A stretch of 38,558 nt of DNA from DATNPH01 sp036703315 (GCA_036703315.1 DATNPH010000257.1:1-38558); one strand, 5' to 3'. Positions 1-7,845 are shown, numbered from the stretch's first letter. A program made the numbers and translations. Notes: generated from the letters alone by a model not told the origin.

Positions 1-126
1 TTATCAACAAATACGGTAGGGCATACCGAAATACAAGCTTGTGGAGAGGATGTAAGACTTGCTAGCACTTGTGTTAGAGAGCAGTCCTCTGTGAAGCAAG
101 AATCTCCCGTCACAGCGCAAGCTTGA
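1..126 (+). CDS. tnpB: TnpB (IS200/IS605 family) C-terminal end, partial
   Basis: Frame 1 is open from the window edge to the tga at 124-126 and gives about 41 residues. The fragment contains NTVGHTEIQACGE followed by a polar tail ending KQESPVTAQA. This GHTEI.ACGE segment is the one that usually follows the last RuvC/zinc-ribbon motif in cyanobacterial TnpB proteins, RNA-guided nucleases carried by IS200/IS605 elements. The catalytic part lies outside the window, so it is not possible to say whether the gene is intact. The coding end runs straight into the right-end hairpin (104-133), the usual arrangement in which the guide-RNA scaffold overlaps the 3' end of tnpB. Family assignment rests on a short motif plus this context. 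Confidence 0.72.
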   Translation, partial: LSTNTVGHTEIQACGEDVRLASTCVREQSSVKQESPVTAQA

Positions 127-145
127 CGGTGAGAGTGTCAACACA
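60..145 (+). ncRNA. Probable TnpB right end / omega RNA 3' scaffold
   Basis: The last codons of tnpB and the bases after the stop form a hairpin: ctcccgtca at 104-112 pairs with tgacggtgag at 124-133 with one bulged base. A hairpin overlapping the tnpB stop is where cyanobacterial IS605-type elements place their right end and the 3' end of the omega RNA, with guide bases copied from the flanking DNA. The precise element boundary (about 135-145) and the RNA ends are inferred. Confidence 0.5.
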
Positions 146-900
146 CCGCCGTTCATCTTTGTTTTTGCTCTGGCGAAATATCTATGAAGATGAGGGGTGT
201 TGGGGAGGTTAGATTCCCTAGAATCTCTGAGGTGTTATCCCAAGCTGGCAGTGGCTGTAGAGTTCGATGATGCACTACGCGCCGCTTCGTTAACAAGTGA
301 CGCTCTCACTGAGGAAGAGGACGAAGATTGCTCAGGAGAGTTCCTCCAGCTCTAGAGGCTCCAAGCTTTCTGATTTTATGGGTGTTCATGTGTCAAAGTA
401 TGCTGATTGTCTGAAACTACATCTAGAAGACTGGCATGAATTGGCTGCCTAATTAACCTGATTTTGAGCACCCGAAGCGCGATCGTCTCGTAAATAAATA
501 AACGCGATCGCATCTTTCCTGCTTTTGGGGGGAAGATTTTCTTCGCTCTTTTTGCCTTAGTATTTGCTCCCATCAAATTTTTATTACTAGACTATTAAGT
601 CATTCAAAATTCAAAATGAGAAAGCTTAGATTAACAAGCATTGAGGCTGTTCTGTTCAGGCAACTCGAATGTACATTAAATTACTACCTTGCTTTGCTTA
701 GGTTAGATCAGCACTAGATAGGGATCGCGTTTTAAAGCTTTTCCAAACCTGAGATTTATATCCATCGGCTGAGTATAAGTTTACCAATATCCTCCTTTGG
801 CTTAACGTCAATCCTAAGTTGTAAGGGTTAGATTAACAACACATGAAAAGCTGGAATAAATGAACCTTAGTTCATTTTGATGTAAGGGAGGAAGATAAAC
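127..900. other. Intergenic stretch after tnpB, no convincing gene
   Basis: About 770 bases without a credible long gene. A short plus-strand reading frame ends at the tag at 352-354 with an acidic tail (TEEEDEDCSGEFLQL) and has only GTG/TTG starts; it may be a gene remnant, but nothing identifies it. Two HIP1-like gcgatcg sites lie near 480-515, and a short direct repeat of the attcaaa type, common between cyanobacterial genes, lies at about 602-616. The last 60 bases probably hold the promoter of the gene at 901; I did not pick out -35/-10 boxes with confidence. Confidence 0.4.
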
Positions 901-1692
901 ATGAATAGTGAGCAAGAATTTTTGGACGAATATAATCAAAATGTTGAACCCATTCCAGTACAATCTGAAGTTCAATCTGATGATGCCTCAGCTGACGAAG
1001 GTATAAGTCCTCTGGCTGCTGGAGTAGCCGGAGCAGCGATTGGTAGTGTAATTGGTGGTAGAATTGCTGGCAAAAAAGGAGCCGTTCTTGGTGCTGTCGC
1101 AGGCGCAGTGGCAGGGGGCTTGACGGCTAAGGCTGCACCTGAAGATGCAGGGGAAAAACTAAAAAACGTTACTGAAAATGTAGCTGATAAAGTTAAAGAT
1201 GCTGCTGAGCGTACCAAGTCCTCTATTGAAGGTACAGCAGATAAAGTCAAAAATGCGGCTCTTAATGCAGCAGATAAAGTCGAAGATAGTACTGAAGGTA
1301 CCAAGTCCTCTATTGAAGGTACAGCAGATAAAGTTAAAAATGCGGCTCTCAATGCAGCAGATAAAGTTCAAGATACTGCTCAACGGGCTAAACCATCAAT
1401 AGAACGTGCAGCAGATAATGTAAAAGCAACGGCTGATAATACAGCAAACAAAGTAGAAGATGTTGCTGAACATGTTAAGCCATCCAACAATCAAGACGCT
1501 CAGAATTATGAAGTAAAAGAGCGGGTGGTTATTGAACCCACTAGTAAGGTAATTCCTCAAACAACAGTACCTTCTGGTATAGAAAATTTACCAGAAGGAG
1601 AAATTACTCCGGTGGAAGTTTACGAAGAGAAACTTGAACCTGAAATTGAGAAGCCTTCTTCCTTTAGGCGTGAAATAGATCAGCGCTTCTAA
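901..1692 (+). CDS. Glycine-zipper / LEA-like repeat protein
   Basis: A 263-residue protein of unrecognised family. A strong ribosome site (ggaggaa) sits 6-7 bases before the ATG. Residues 1-33 are acidic. Residues 36-78 form a Gly/Ala-rich stretch (AAGVAGAAIGSVIGG, GAVLGAVAGAVAGG) like glycine-zipper membrane-associating hairpins. Residues 85-190 are amphipathic 11-residue-type repeats rich in Ala, Lys, Asp and Val (ADKVKDAAERTKSSIEGT), resembling LEA or YtxH-like stress proteins. The C-terminus is acidic and Pro/Glu-rich. Two near-identical 29-residue units come from an 87-bp tandem duplication. A role in desiccation or general stress, perhaps at a membrane, is inferred from composition only. 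It appears to stand alone, with a long upstream gap. Confidence 0.75.
   Translation: MNSEQEFLDEYNQNVEPIPVQSEVQSDDASADEGISPLAAGVAGAAIGSVIGGRIAGKKGAVLGAVAGAVAGGLTAKAAPEDAGEKLKNVTENVADKVKDAAERTKSSIEGTADKVKNAALNAADKVEDSTEGTKSSIEGTADKVKNAALNAADKVQDTAQRAKPSIERAADNVKATADNTANKVEDVAEHVKPSNNQDAQNYEVKERVVIEPTSKVIPQTTVPSGIENLPEGEITPVEVYEEKLEPEIEKPSSFRREIDQRF
1211..1367 (+). repeat. 87-bp tandem duplication inside the LEA-like gene
   Basis: The stretch 1211-1280 recurs at 1298-1367, an offset of 87 bp or 29 codons, with very few differences. It encodes two copies of TKSSIEGTADKVKNAALNAA. The period keeps the reading frame, which fits repeat expansion of a helical protein by slippage or unequal crossing over. 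Confidence 0.85.
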
Positions 1693-1751
1693 ACTAGTTG
1701 TGCTCAGTCGTGAAATGTAGGGCACTCATCTTACCTGCCCTACTGCCACAT

Positions 1752-2120
1752 TTATCTTCTGTAATACTCAGGAGCAAGCAGGTCAGTTCCTGTGGGGTTT
1801 GGGCGCTGGTCTGGTATCGTGCGTTGGATTGGACGATGCACACTGACAGCGATTATACTAACTCCAGCGCCCAACATGAGTATGATAAGAACAGTCCAAA
1901 TTATGAAGCCAATAAACGACTCCTTATCTTCAGGTTCTGAAAGACGCCGGACTGGTTTTGATACATCCTGCTTGTGTACCTGAACACATTCAACTTGACA
2001 GCCAAAATACTCGGTTAAGAACAGTAAAACTTCTTCAACTTCGTCAGGAGACTCAAATTCTCCCTCATGAAGAACTTTCCCGATTTCAGAGGCAATGAAC
2101 TTGTAAGCGACCATATACAT
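1752..2120 (-). CDS. Small single-pass membrane protein, unknown
   Basis: A 122-residue reading frame not assigned to a family. Residues 1-68 are soluble and acidic (ESPDEVEEVLLFLTEYFG), residues 69-91 are one clear membrane helix (FIGFIIWTVLIILMLGAGVSIIA), and the tail is Pro/Arg-rich (RPNPTGTDLLAPEYYRR). Helix and charge distribution make a real gene likely. Start is uncertain: ATG at 2120 or the second ATG two codons on; no strong ribosome site is visible for either. It converges with the gene at 901, with 59 bases between stops. It could be a lineage-specific protein. Confidence 0.5.
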   Translation of the reverse strand: MYMVAYKFIASEIGKVLHEGEFESPDEVEEVLLFLTEYFGCQVECVQVHKQDVSKPVRRLSEPEDKESFIGFIIWTVLIILMLGAGVSIIAVSVHRPIQRTIPDQRPNPTGTDLLAPEYYRR

Positions 2121-2640
2121 GCAATTGAATAGCCCGACTACAGCTAAATGTGAATTGGAATTAGCATCCTTCCTAAAAGGACTTAGCAGAACGGTTTTCT
2201 TCCACTTCTTTTAGAAATCAGGTGTTAGAGGTCGTATAATGTATCCGACCTGGTTTGATCATTGGTTTGCTGTCAATTTGTCAGGTGTTAGGTATATCTA
2301 CATCAGTCGCTTCGTTCAACTGACCACTGACCATTGACAACAATAGCGTAGCGATCGCGATCACAAAGTTACTCTAAAGAAGCTAGCCTTCTTCGAGGCA
2401 AAGAGCGTCAGCCTTAACAATGGATAGCTTTGAAAGAGCTAGCGCAGATCGCGTTTTCCCCTGAATGAAAAGTGCGTTAGCAAGGCAAGGCGTTAGCCTA
2501 GTTATTTCTGTACGACTCCTTAATCAAGGAATCTTCTCAGTCATTGCGAACCTACGGTTAGGCTGAATAAGCTTTAGTTCGCTGGTATCTACTACAAAGT
2601 ATACCTAGAAACTCATACCAAATCCGGTTAATCACGTCGT

Positions 2641-2660
2641 TTGTAAATCTAGGTTTACAA
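2641..2660. repeat. Perfect 7-bp hairpin (ttgtaaa/tttacaa)
   Basis: ttgtaaa at 2641-2647 pairs with tttacaa at 2654-2660 across a six-base loop. It lies about 105 bases beyond the stop of the Tat-exported gene. There is no T-run after it, so it is listed as a repeat and not as a terminator. Confidence 0.5.
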
Positions 2661-2670
2661 GCGTTAACGA

Positions 2671-2740
2671 GATTGGGGAGATGAGGGAGATGAGGGAGAT
2701 GACTTCCCCAGCCTCCCTAGCTTCCCTATCTCCCTACCTA
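2671..2740. repeat. GA-rich tandem 9-mer with inverted CT-rich copy
   Basis: The 9-mer atgagggag occurs at 2681-2689 and 2690-2698, preceded by a related unit. It is followed at 2703-2736 by CT-rich units (ttcccc, cctccctag, ttccctatctccct) complementary to it, so the block can fold into an imperfect long hairpin. The same purine/pyrimidine style of repeat is found inside the cyclase gene (6785-6925) and at 27645-28010. Confidence 0.6.
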
Positions 2741-2766
2741 ATTTGTCCGATTACTGAATCGCTGTT

Positions 2767-3615
2767 CTAGCTCTGAGGAATCGCAATCTCTGCAACATTA
2801 AATCCTTTTACTAGCAGAGTCATGACTCCATTCGTAGGGTTCACGATGTACACCTTATTAGGTGACTCATATCTAGGGGCACCAAATGCCAATAGTTGGC
2901 TTCCTGGAGAGCAGATTAGGCTATTCAAGCCATTATTCCAAACCTTATTGTCGAATTTCAATTGAGACAGAGGGATAACCTTGCCTTGACCCAAGTCCAG
3001 CTGCACCAGACGAGTATCGCCTAGCCGCCCAACAGCAGTTGTATAGATTTTTCCATTGGGACACTGAGCTAGATTACTGAACCGCTCGGTCTGGGGCAGT
3101 TTAATCTTATCAATTACATTAATCCGACCATTGTTGGTGTCAATAGACACTACATTCACAGGCGGTCTACCGTTCTTTTTAATCACTAGACCGATAAGCG
3201 AGCCATCCTTCAATCCCAGCAAACTCTCAAGCGTATCTTCCTTTTTGAGTCCTGAGACGGTTAGAGTTTTTGGCGTCGTCCCCACAAAGACAAGGCGAGT
3301 AGCATTCTCTTTCTTCTTTTTACCACCCAAGACAGTACTAATGCTCAGTACAATCGTGCGATTGGCTAAGAAAGTAAAACCAGTCAATTTTTCCCCCGAC
3401 TCTATGGGAACGCTTGTCACGTCCTGAATCACATTAGCCGTCACGTTCAAGGTCTGCACGACTATTTTCCCAGCTTGAGGAATAGGACGTGCCCCATAGA
3501 TGAGCAGATTCGGCGTTTGTGCAACTGTTTTGTTGGCTAGGTACCCCAACCCAGCGGCGGCTGCGCTTGTGAGGGCTATCTGACCAAACCGACGACGTGT
3601 TAACTTCAGCATCAT
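2767..3615 (-). CDS. Tat-exported protein, likely beta-propeller, unknown function
   Basis: A 282-residue protein starting with a twin-arginine signal: LTRRRFGQIALTSAAAAGLGYL with a likely cleavage after VAQ near residue 33. The mature part has recurring segments such as GARPIPQAGKIVVQTLNV, NNGRINVIDKIKLPQ and CPNGKIYTTAVGRLGDTRLVQLDLGQGK, which look like blades of a WD/NHL-type propeller. No enzyme motif was recognised. The start is well supported: aggggag lies six bases before the first of two adjacent ATG codons. It lies 227 bases after the copper-oxidase-like gene on the same strand; that gap contains two small hairpins (3679-3692 and 3746-3764), so co-transcription is uncertain. Tat export implies a protein folded before crossing the membrane, possibly with a cofactor. 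Confidence 0.7.
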   Translation of the reverse strand: MMLKLTRRRFGQIALTSAAAAGLGYLANKTVAQTPNLLIYGARPIPQAGKIVVQTLNVTANVIQDVTSVPIESGEKLTGFTFLANRTIVLSISTVLGGKKKKENATRLVFVGTTPKTLTVSGLKKEDTLESLLGLKDGSLIGLVIKKNGRPPVNVVSIDTNNGRINVIDKIKLPQTERFSNLAQCPNGKIYTTAVGRLGDTRLVQLDLGQGKVIPLSQLKFDNKVWNNGLNSLICSPGSQLLAFGAPRYESPNKVYIVNPTNGVMTLLVKGFNVAEIAIPQS

Positions 3616-3842
3616 AATTGACTCCCCTAAAATTACTGAATTTTGTGTTGGAAAGGCTGCGTCAAGTTAATGCCGACACTGACCTTGGTCAGAAGAATAA
3701 ACAGAGCATTAGCTCTAAAACATTGATTCTTTCGTTGACATTGCCAATGATGATTGACATCATTTGCAACGATTAGGCTTCGTGCGAGTTAACTTGACAC
3801 TACCACTGAGATAGCGAGCCATCGCCTCTAAGAGGGAGGGCG

Positions 3843-5333
3843 CTAGGTAAGTTGAAGCCACTTGGCTACTGAGGGAACGTTATTTTGGTCAGTAATAAAG
3901 AGCATGTACCAACCAGGGGTGGCGATGTTCCGGTTACTCGTTACCGTAACTGTGAGCGAAGTGCCACTCACCGAGTTAATCGTCAGGCTCACTAACCGTT
4001 GGTCTGTATCGAGTCCATGGGTGGTTGCCATTGGTTTAATCAAACTGACCCATTTGATGTTATTAGCCTGGGGTGTCTGAATCGTGAACGTCCCGCCGTA
4101 TGACACTTTTTGGGGAGCGCTGTTAATCACGGGTCGGGGTTTTGACATGTATGGCGGACTATAAATTTCCAGCCGCCGTTCCTCAACTCCCCGATCAGGG
4201 TTCCCTCCAGCTGTGGCTACTCTGCCATCTGGTAGGAGCAACGCCAAAGCATGATATAGACGGGTGACACTCGCTGTCGCTGCTACTGTCCAGGTATTCG
4301 TGGCAGGATTGTAGATCTCTGCTGTTCGCCTTGCTTGAGAGCCGTCTTCACCCCTTGCACCGCCATTACAAACAAATACCGTGTGATCGGGTAGCAGGAC
4401 TGCGTTGTGGTGCATGCGAGCGTAATTTAGCGACGCGGCTGGCGTGTAAGTTGGGCTACTAGCCTTCAGATTCACAATATTAACCCTGCCAGTTGTCCCG
4501 CCCTCAAAACCATTGCCACCACCGATAATCATTACCTTCTGGTCTTGGACAGGCGGTAACAGCACACTGGCAGCTTGCTCAACGTAGTCTGCATTTTGTA
4601 ACCCAAACACCTGCGGCGTTTCCCCGATCTGTTGCGTAAAACTTGTAGGCAGGGTCAGTAGGCGTGGCGACACACCAGTGTTTGCGAAGCAGGCTCCGGC
4701 ATAGAAAACTTTTCCACTGCTGAGTAGGAAAAGGTGGGAGTACATTGGCAATTCACTGGTCGGTTGTGAATAATAAGACCACCCATTTGCAGCGGAATAA
4801 ATTGATGGGTATGTTTCAAGCAACCCGTTTTCCTCAAAACCCGATACAGCTAGGACGCGACCGTCACCCAGCGTTAGCAAAGTAGGATACCAGCGACCAG
4901 CAGGCATCCAATCATAATGTGTGTATTGCTCAGCGATCGGATCGAAGATGAAATAAACAGGCAATCCATAAAATGGATCGTATTGCAGAGTACCACCAGC
5001 GAACAATAGGCGACCATCGGGCAGGAATGAGTGACCGCCGCAGAAAAGGTCAAGGGGAATGTTGTCCTCATCATTAAATGGGTTCGCTGGACGAGAGAAG
5101 GTACCGTTACTCACATTCCAGACAGCACTGCCAGGAGGGTTGTCTACTTTGTCCGGATCGTTACCCGATCCAGAGATGATCAATACCTTGCCAGTGCGTA
5201 ATAAAGCAGCATGGACAGGATTGATCGGACAGTTGTACGACAATAATTGCCAGCTGCCTTGGGAAGACCCCTGAGCTAATAAGGTTGGAGAGTCCGCTTC
5301 ATTTAGGAGTGTAGTCGTGTCGTTGTGCGGCAT
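3843..5333 (-). CDS. Galactose/glyoxal-oxidase-like copper radical oxidase
   Basis: A 496-residue protein with a kelch propeller (residues 30-395) and a C-terminal early-set domain (398-496), the layout of galactose oxidase, glyoxal oxidase and bacterial GlxA. All positions of the copper-radical centre can be picked out by motif: Cys98 (DLFCGGH) and Tyr149 (GRWYPT) for the Cys-Tyr crosslink, Tyr360-His361 (TRLYHALALLLPDGR) and His439 (TTHGLDTDQR) as copper ligands. Such enzymes oxidise primary alcohols or aldehydes and make hydrogen peroxide. Kelch repeats read as LPDGRLLFAGG and LLLPDGRVATAGG. There is no signal peptide or Tat motif at the N-terminus, unusual for a family normally exported. 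A ggagg lies 14 bases before the ATG, which is long. The substrate cannot be predicted. Confidence 0.82.
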   Translation of the reverse strand: MPHNDTTTLLNEADSPTLLAQGSSQGSWQLLSYNCPINPVHAALLRTGKVLIISGSGNDPDKVDNPPGSAVWNVSNGTFSRPANPFNDEDNIPLDLFCGGHSFLPDGRLLFAGGTLQYDPFYGLPVYFIFDPIAEQYTHYDWMPAGRWYPTLLTLGDGRVLAVSGFEENGLLETYPSIYSAANGWSYYSQPTSELPMYSHLFLLSSGKVFYAGACFANTGVSPRLLTLPTSFTQQIGETPQVFGLQNADYVEQAASVLLPPVQDQKVMIIGGGNGFEGGTTGRVNIVNLKASSPTYTPAASLNYARMHHNAVLLPDHTVFVCNGGARGEDGSQARRTAEIYNPATNTWTVAATASVTRLYHALALLLPDGRVATAGGNPDRGVEERRLEIYSPPYMSKPRPVINSAPQKVSYGGTFTIQTPQANNIKWVSLIKPMATTHGLDTDQRLVSLTINSVSGTSLTVTVTSNRNIATPGWYMLFITDQNNVPSVAKWLQLT

Positions 5334-5442
5334 GACGTTGTAGAATGCCTCCCTGATTGAAAAAACTTTGCAAGTCGAATACTTCTATGCTATGTTTAAA
5401 GGTTAATTAAGGATGTAAAACAGTCGCAGTCTTTACAAAATT

Positions 5443-5628
5443 TTGGGTATTTCAGCCCCTGTAGACCCAGCGTTGCCCCTCAAATTTGCCAAGGGTGAGG
5501 AACATGGGTGTCAGTCCGCAAAAGCGGCGAGAAAGCCCAAGCTAAGTGTAGGGGTGGGACGGCGCTTAAAGCGGCGAAGTAATTCGCCGCACGCCGCTCT
5601 ACTGAATCGCCGTCGCCGAATTCCCTAG
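5443..5628 (+). pseudogene. Possible transposase C-terminal fragment
   Basis: This frame gives a 61-residue basic fragment starting LGISAPVDPALPLKFAKG and continuing EEHGCQSAKAARKPKLS, ending in an Arg-rich tail. Phrases of this kind resemble tails I associate with cyanobacterial transposase open reading frames, but the match is from memory and no catalytic motif is present. A TTG would be the only start. It is listed as a possible broken element because a promoter region with this coding-like composition is otherwise unexplained. Confidence 0.25.
5571..5590. repeat. 8-bp GC-rich hairpin
   Basis: gcggcgaa at 5571-5578 pairs perfectly with ttcgccgc at 5583-5590 over a four-base loop. It is inside the suspected transposase remnant and could be part of an element end. 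Confidence 0.5.
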
Positions 5629-5634
5629 ACATCA

Positions 5635-5675
5635 GTCAACGTTCTCCTGGAGGTTCCCTCCAGGAGCTGCGTTGA
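5635..5675. repeat. Two-tier hairpin, possible terminator of the cyclase operon
   Basis: An inner perfect stem (ctcctggagg 5644-5653 with cctccaggag 5657-5666, loop ttc) is enclosed by an outer stem of gtcaacg (5635-5641) with cgttgac (about 5669-5675). It lies about 100 bases past the cyclase stop. There is no T-run on the minus strand, so it may be a palindromic repeat and not a true intrinsic terminator. Confidence 0.55.
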
Positions 5676-5680
5676 CTTCG

Positions 5681-5741
5681 TCAATAGTCATTAGTTTTTG
5701 CGTGCTAATGACTGATGACTATTGACTAATGACTAATGACT
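5681..5741. repeat. TAATGAC-type short tandem repeat, foldable
   Basis: Degenerate copies of ctaatgactgatgac units alternate with their complement (caatagtcattag at the left, ctaatgac copies at the right), giving a possible stem-loop. The same family recurs at 27235-27316 and 32858-32931, each time close to a gene end. Confidence 0.7.
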
Positions 5742-5775
5742 TGAAATCCCACGTATGAGAAAGCCTGGGATGAAC

Positions 5776-7845
5776 TTAATGTTTCCTGCCTATAAGCAGG
5801 TAAGTAGTCATTTTCCCCTTGCCTTTTACTTGGATCGCACCCCGTTCCTTAAATAAGTATCGCTTCCGTAAGCGTTTGTAGGTTGCAGCTGTTACCTGGA
5901 TCTGCCCCGCTAAACCGTGGGATTCCATCCGGCTAGCGATATTTACTGTGTCACCCCACAAATCGTAACTAAACTTTTTGAGACCAATTACTCCGGCTAT
6001 CACCGGACCCGTATTGATGCCAATCCGGATGTTGAATTCTCGCCCTATCGTGTTGCGGAATTGGGCGATTGTAGTCTGCATGTCAAGTGCCATGTCTGCG
6101 ATCGCTTGTGCATGATCGGCTCGTCGCGTCGGCAGTCCTCCAACTACCATATAAGCGTCGCCAACTGTCTTAATTTTCTCCAAGCCATGCTTCTCACTGA
6201 GTCGATCAAAAGCTGAGAAGATTTGGTTGAGTAGATTTACCAGTTCAATTGCACTTAGAGAAGAAGCAAGCTGTGTAAAGCCAACGATATCTGCAAACAT
6301 TACGCTGACTTCTGCAAAGTTTTCAGCAATAGTGCTAGTTTCTTGCTTGAGGCGCTCAGCAATTGGAGACGGCAAGATATTGAGCAACAAGCTTTCAGTT
6401 TGTTTCTGACTTTCTAAAAGTGCTTCCTCTGCTTGTTTGCGCTTGATAAACTGACCGACTTGGCTACCAATAGCTGCCATCGTTTGCAGTAAGTCTTCAT
6501 CAGCTTGGTGAACCTCACGACTGTAGAACGTCATGACACCCAACAGTTCACTGTCGCCTTGGATGGGAAAACCAAATGCTCCATGTAGTCCGACAAGGGA
6601 TGCTGGTTGCGATCGCACAAAGTTGTCATCAGTTACGATATCGCTAATCCAGTAGGGATAACGAGTTTCCCAAATGCGACCAGGCAACCCTACACCAGGT
6701 GCAAACGTTATCTGCCAGGTTACGCTCGTAAACTCTGCTACAGCAACCGAAGGTCGTACCCAATTTTCTACACACCGCAACCGACCATCGGGGATTAGGG
6801 ATTGAAAATTAGGAACTGGGGATTGAGAAGACAAGGGAGAGGAGGAAGAGTGCTGCCTTGAAAACCCCCCCACTCCCCCTTGTCCCCACTCCTCACTCCC
6901 TACTGCCCACCCCCCATCTTCCCCTGGCATCCAAATTTCGCCGACATCCCATCCTAGAGTTTCACAAATGCCTTGCAGAATTTTCTGGAGCGCCTGCTGA
7001 ATGGTTGCTGACTCTGACAGAATTCGGGTTGTAGCATACTGCACTGCCTGACGCTGGCGAGCACGTTGGTAGTCCGTGATATCTCGACCAATATATATCA
7101 AATCTTGTAAGTCTTTAGTCTCCGTCTGAATGGCTGAGCAGGAAAAGGCAACAGTAATCTTTTTTCCGATTTTTGTCTGACAAATAACCTCTACATTTTT
7201 AAAAGACTTATTAAATAACGGATGCTGTTGACTGGCTTGTTTTATAAAGTTTGTATTGTTAATAATTTTAGAAATCGACTGCTCAACTAATTCTTCTTCA
7301 CTATAGCCAAACAAATCTTTAGCGGCTCGATTGATTGTTTTAATTTCTCCTGAGTTTTTGGTAACTATCAAGGCATCTGCCATTGATGTAATAATTGTAT
7401 CCACATAATCTTTAGAAGCCGCTAAAGCACTTAGTAAAAGGCTTTTTTCATTTGATGCTTGGACTAAGCTTTGCTCTAAAAGCATTTTATCCGTTACATC
7501 TTCTAGGAAAATAGTTAAACTATTTCCACCAGCTTTTTTATCGGGATTATTAATAATATATAGGTCGATATACAGAGGAGAGCCTTGCTCTGTAGTTCGG
7601 GCAACTCCTTTTAATTCAAAGCTAAATTGGCGTTTTTCAAGAATATCGGTACAGATATCCTCAAGTCCTATCAATTCAGGAAAACCAAGGCGGACATCCT
7701 TTCCCTTCAAAAGTTCACTAGGACAATCCGCAAACCGTCGCACGCCAATAGATGTCTCCAGGATATTGAAGTTTCTATCCACTGCCAAGTATTCTCTGCG
7801 TCTTGGAGCTAAGCGGCAGAGGAGTTTATTTAAAAGGGAACTCAT
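5776..7845 (-). CDS. Class III adenylate cyclase with PAS-PAS-GAF sensor region
   Basis: A 689-residue soluble protein predicted to make cAMP from ATP. Two PAS-like domains (about 18-128 and 146-258), a GAF domain (about 270-468), a short coiled linker (468-505) and a cyclase catalytic domain (508-672). The catalytic residues are present: metal-binding Asp519 (VMFADIVGFT) and Asp563 (VGDAYMVVGG), the ATP-selecting pair Lys559 (EKIKTVGD) and Asp628 (YDLWGDTVN), and transition-state residues Asn635 and Arg639 (NIASRME). Lys plus Asp points to ATP and not GTP; the Asp, where bicarbonate-responsive enzymes often have Thr, argues for the class IIIa type. The GAF domain contains a low-complexity insert at about residues 308-354 (see 6785-6925). 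The start overlaps the upstream GTPase stop by four bases, so the two are translationally coupled. No membrane segment is visible. Confidence 0.9.
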   Translation of the reverse strand: MSSLLNKLLCRLAPRRREYLAVDRNFNILETSIGVRRFADCPSELLKGKDVRLGFPELIGLEDICTDILEKRQFSFELKGVARTTEQGSPLYIDLYIINNPDKKAGGNSLTIFLEDVTDKMLLEQSLVQASNEKSLLLSALAASKDYVDTIITSMADALIVTKNSGEIKTINRAAKDLFGYSEEELVEQSISKIINNTNFIKQASQQHPLFNKSFKNVEVICQTKIGKKITVAFSCSAIQTETKDLQDLIYIGRDITDYQRARQRQAVQYATTRILSESATIQQALQKILQGICETLGWDVGEIWMPGEDGGWAVGSEEWGQGGVGGFSRQHSSSSPLSSQSPVPNFQSLIPDGRLRCVENWVRPSVAVAEFTSVTWQITFAPGVGLPGRIWETRYPYWISDIVTDDNFVRSQPASLVGLHGAFGFPIQGDSELLGVMTFYSREVHQADEDLLQTMAAIGSQVGQFIKRKQAEEALLESQKQTESLLLNILPSPIAERLKQETSTIAENFAEVSVMFADIVGFTQLASSLSAIELVNLLNQIFSAFDRLSEKHGLEKIKTVGDAYMVVGGLPTRRADHAQAIADMALDMQTTIAQFRNTIGREFNIRIGINTGPVIAGVIGLKKFSYDLWGDTVNIASRMESHGLAGQIQVTAATYKRLRKRYLFKERGAIQVKGKGKMTTYLLIGRKH
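6785..6925 (-). repeat. Intergenic-type repeat DNA inserted in the cyclase GAF domain
   Basis: This stretch is made of attaggga/ggggattg units, GA-rich runs and C-rich runs (ccccactcccc, cactcctcactccct) that look like cyanobacterial intergenic repeats and unlike the flanking coding DNA. It is in frame and encodes a Gly/Trp/Glu then Ser/Pro-rich loop (GSEEWGQGGVGG, SSSSPLSSQSPVPN) between the GAF segments ending EIWMPGEDG and beginning GRLRCVENW. Insertion boundaries are approximate. Confidence 0.65.

Larger units (their letters stand above)
2121..2766. other. Repeat-rich intergenic region
   Basis: About 645 bases without a gene. It holds gaccactgaccattgaca-type repeat DNA at 2321-2342, a HIP1-rich patch near 2350-2365, fragments of the gcgttagc.aggc type of dispersed repeat at about 2472-2500, a perfect hairpin at 2641-2660 and a GA-rich tandem repeat with its partial inverted copy at 2671-2740. 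The minus-strand gene at 2767-3615 ends at the right edge of this region, so the last two elements lie downstream of its stop. Confidence 0.5.
5334..5775. other. Intergenic region with hairpins and a possible transposase remnant
   Basis: About 440 bases between the cyclase stop and the oxidase start, both minus-strand. Besides the features listed separately (reading-frame remnant 5443-5628, hairpin 5571-5590, composite hairpin 5635-5675, TAATGAC repeats 5681-5741), no gene is visible. The oxidase promoter should lie within the 100 bases just above 5333. Confidence 0.5.

Noticed and set aside
376..576. 66-codon minus-strand open frame after tnpB
   Set aside because: No ribosome site, no recognisable motif, and AT-rich non-coding-like composition.
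972..1352. Minus-strand open frame opposite the LEA-like gene
   Set aside because: It mirrors the repeat codons of the plus-strand gene and its protein is low-complexity Ala/Ser/Pro; the plus-strand gene has the ribosome site.
1211..1367. Possible CRISPR-like repeats
   Set aside because: Only two long units, coding and in frame, without spacers.
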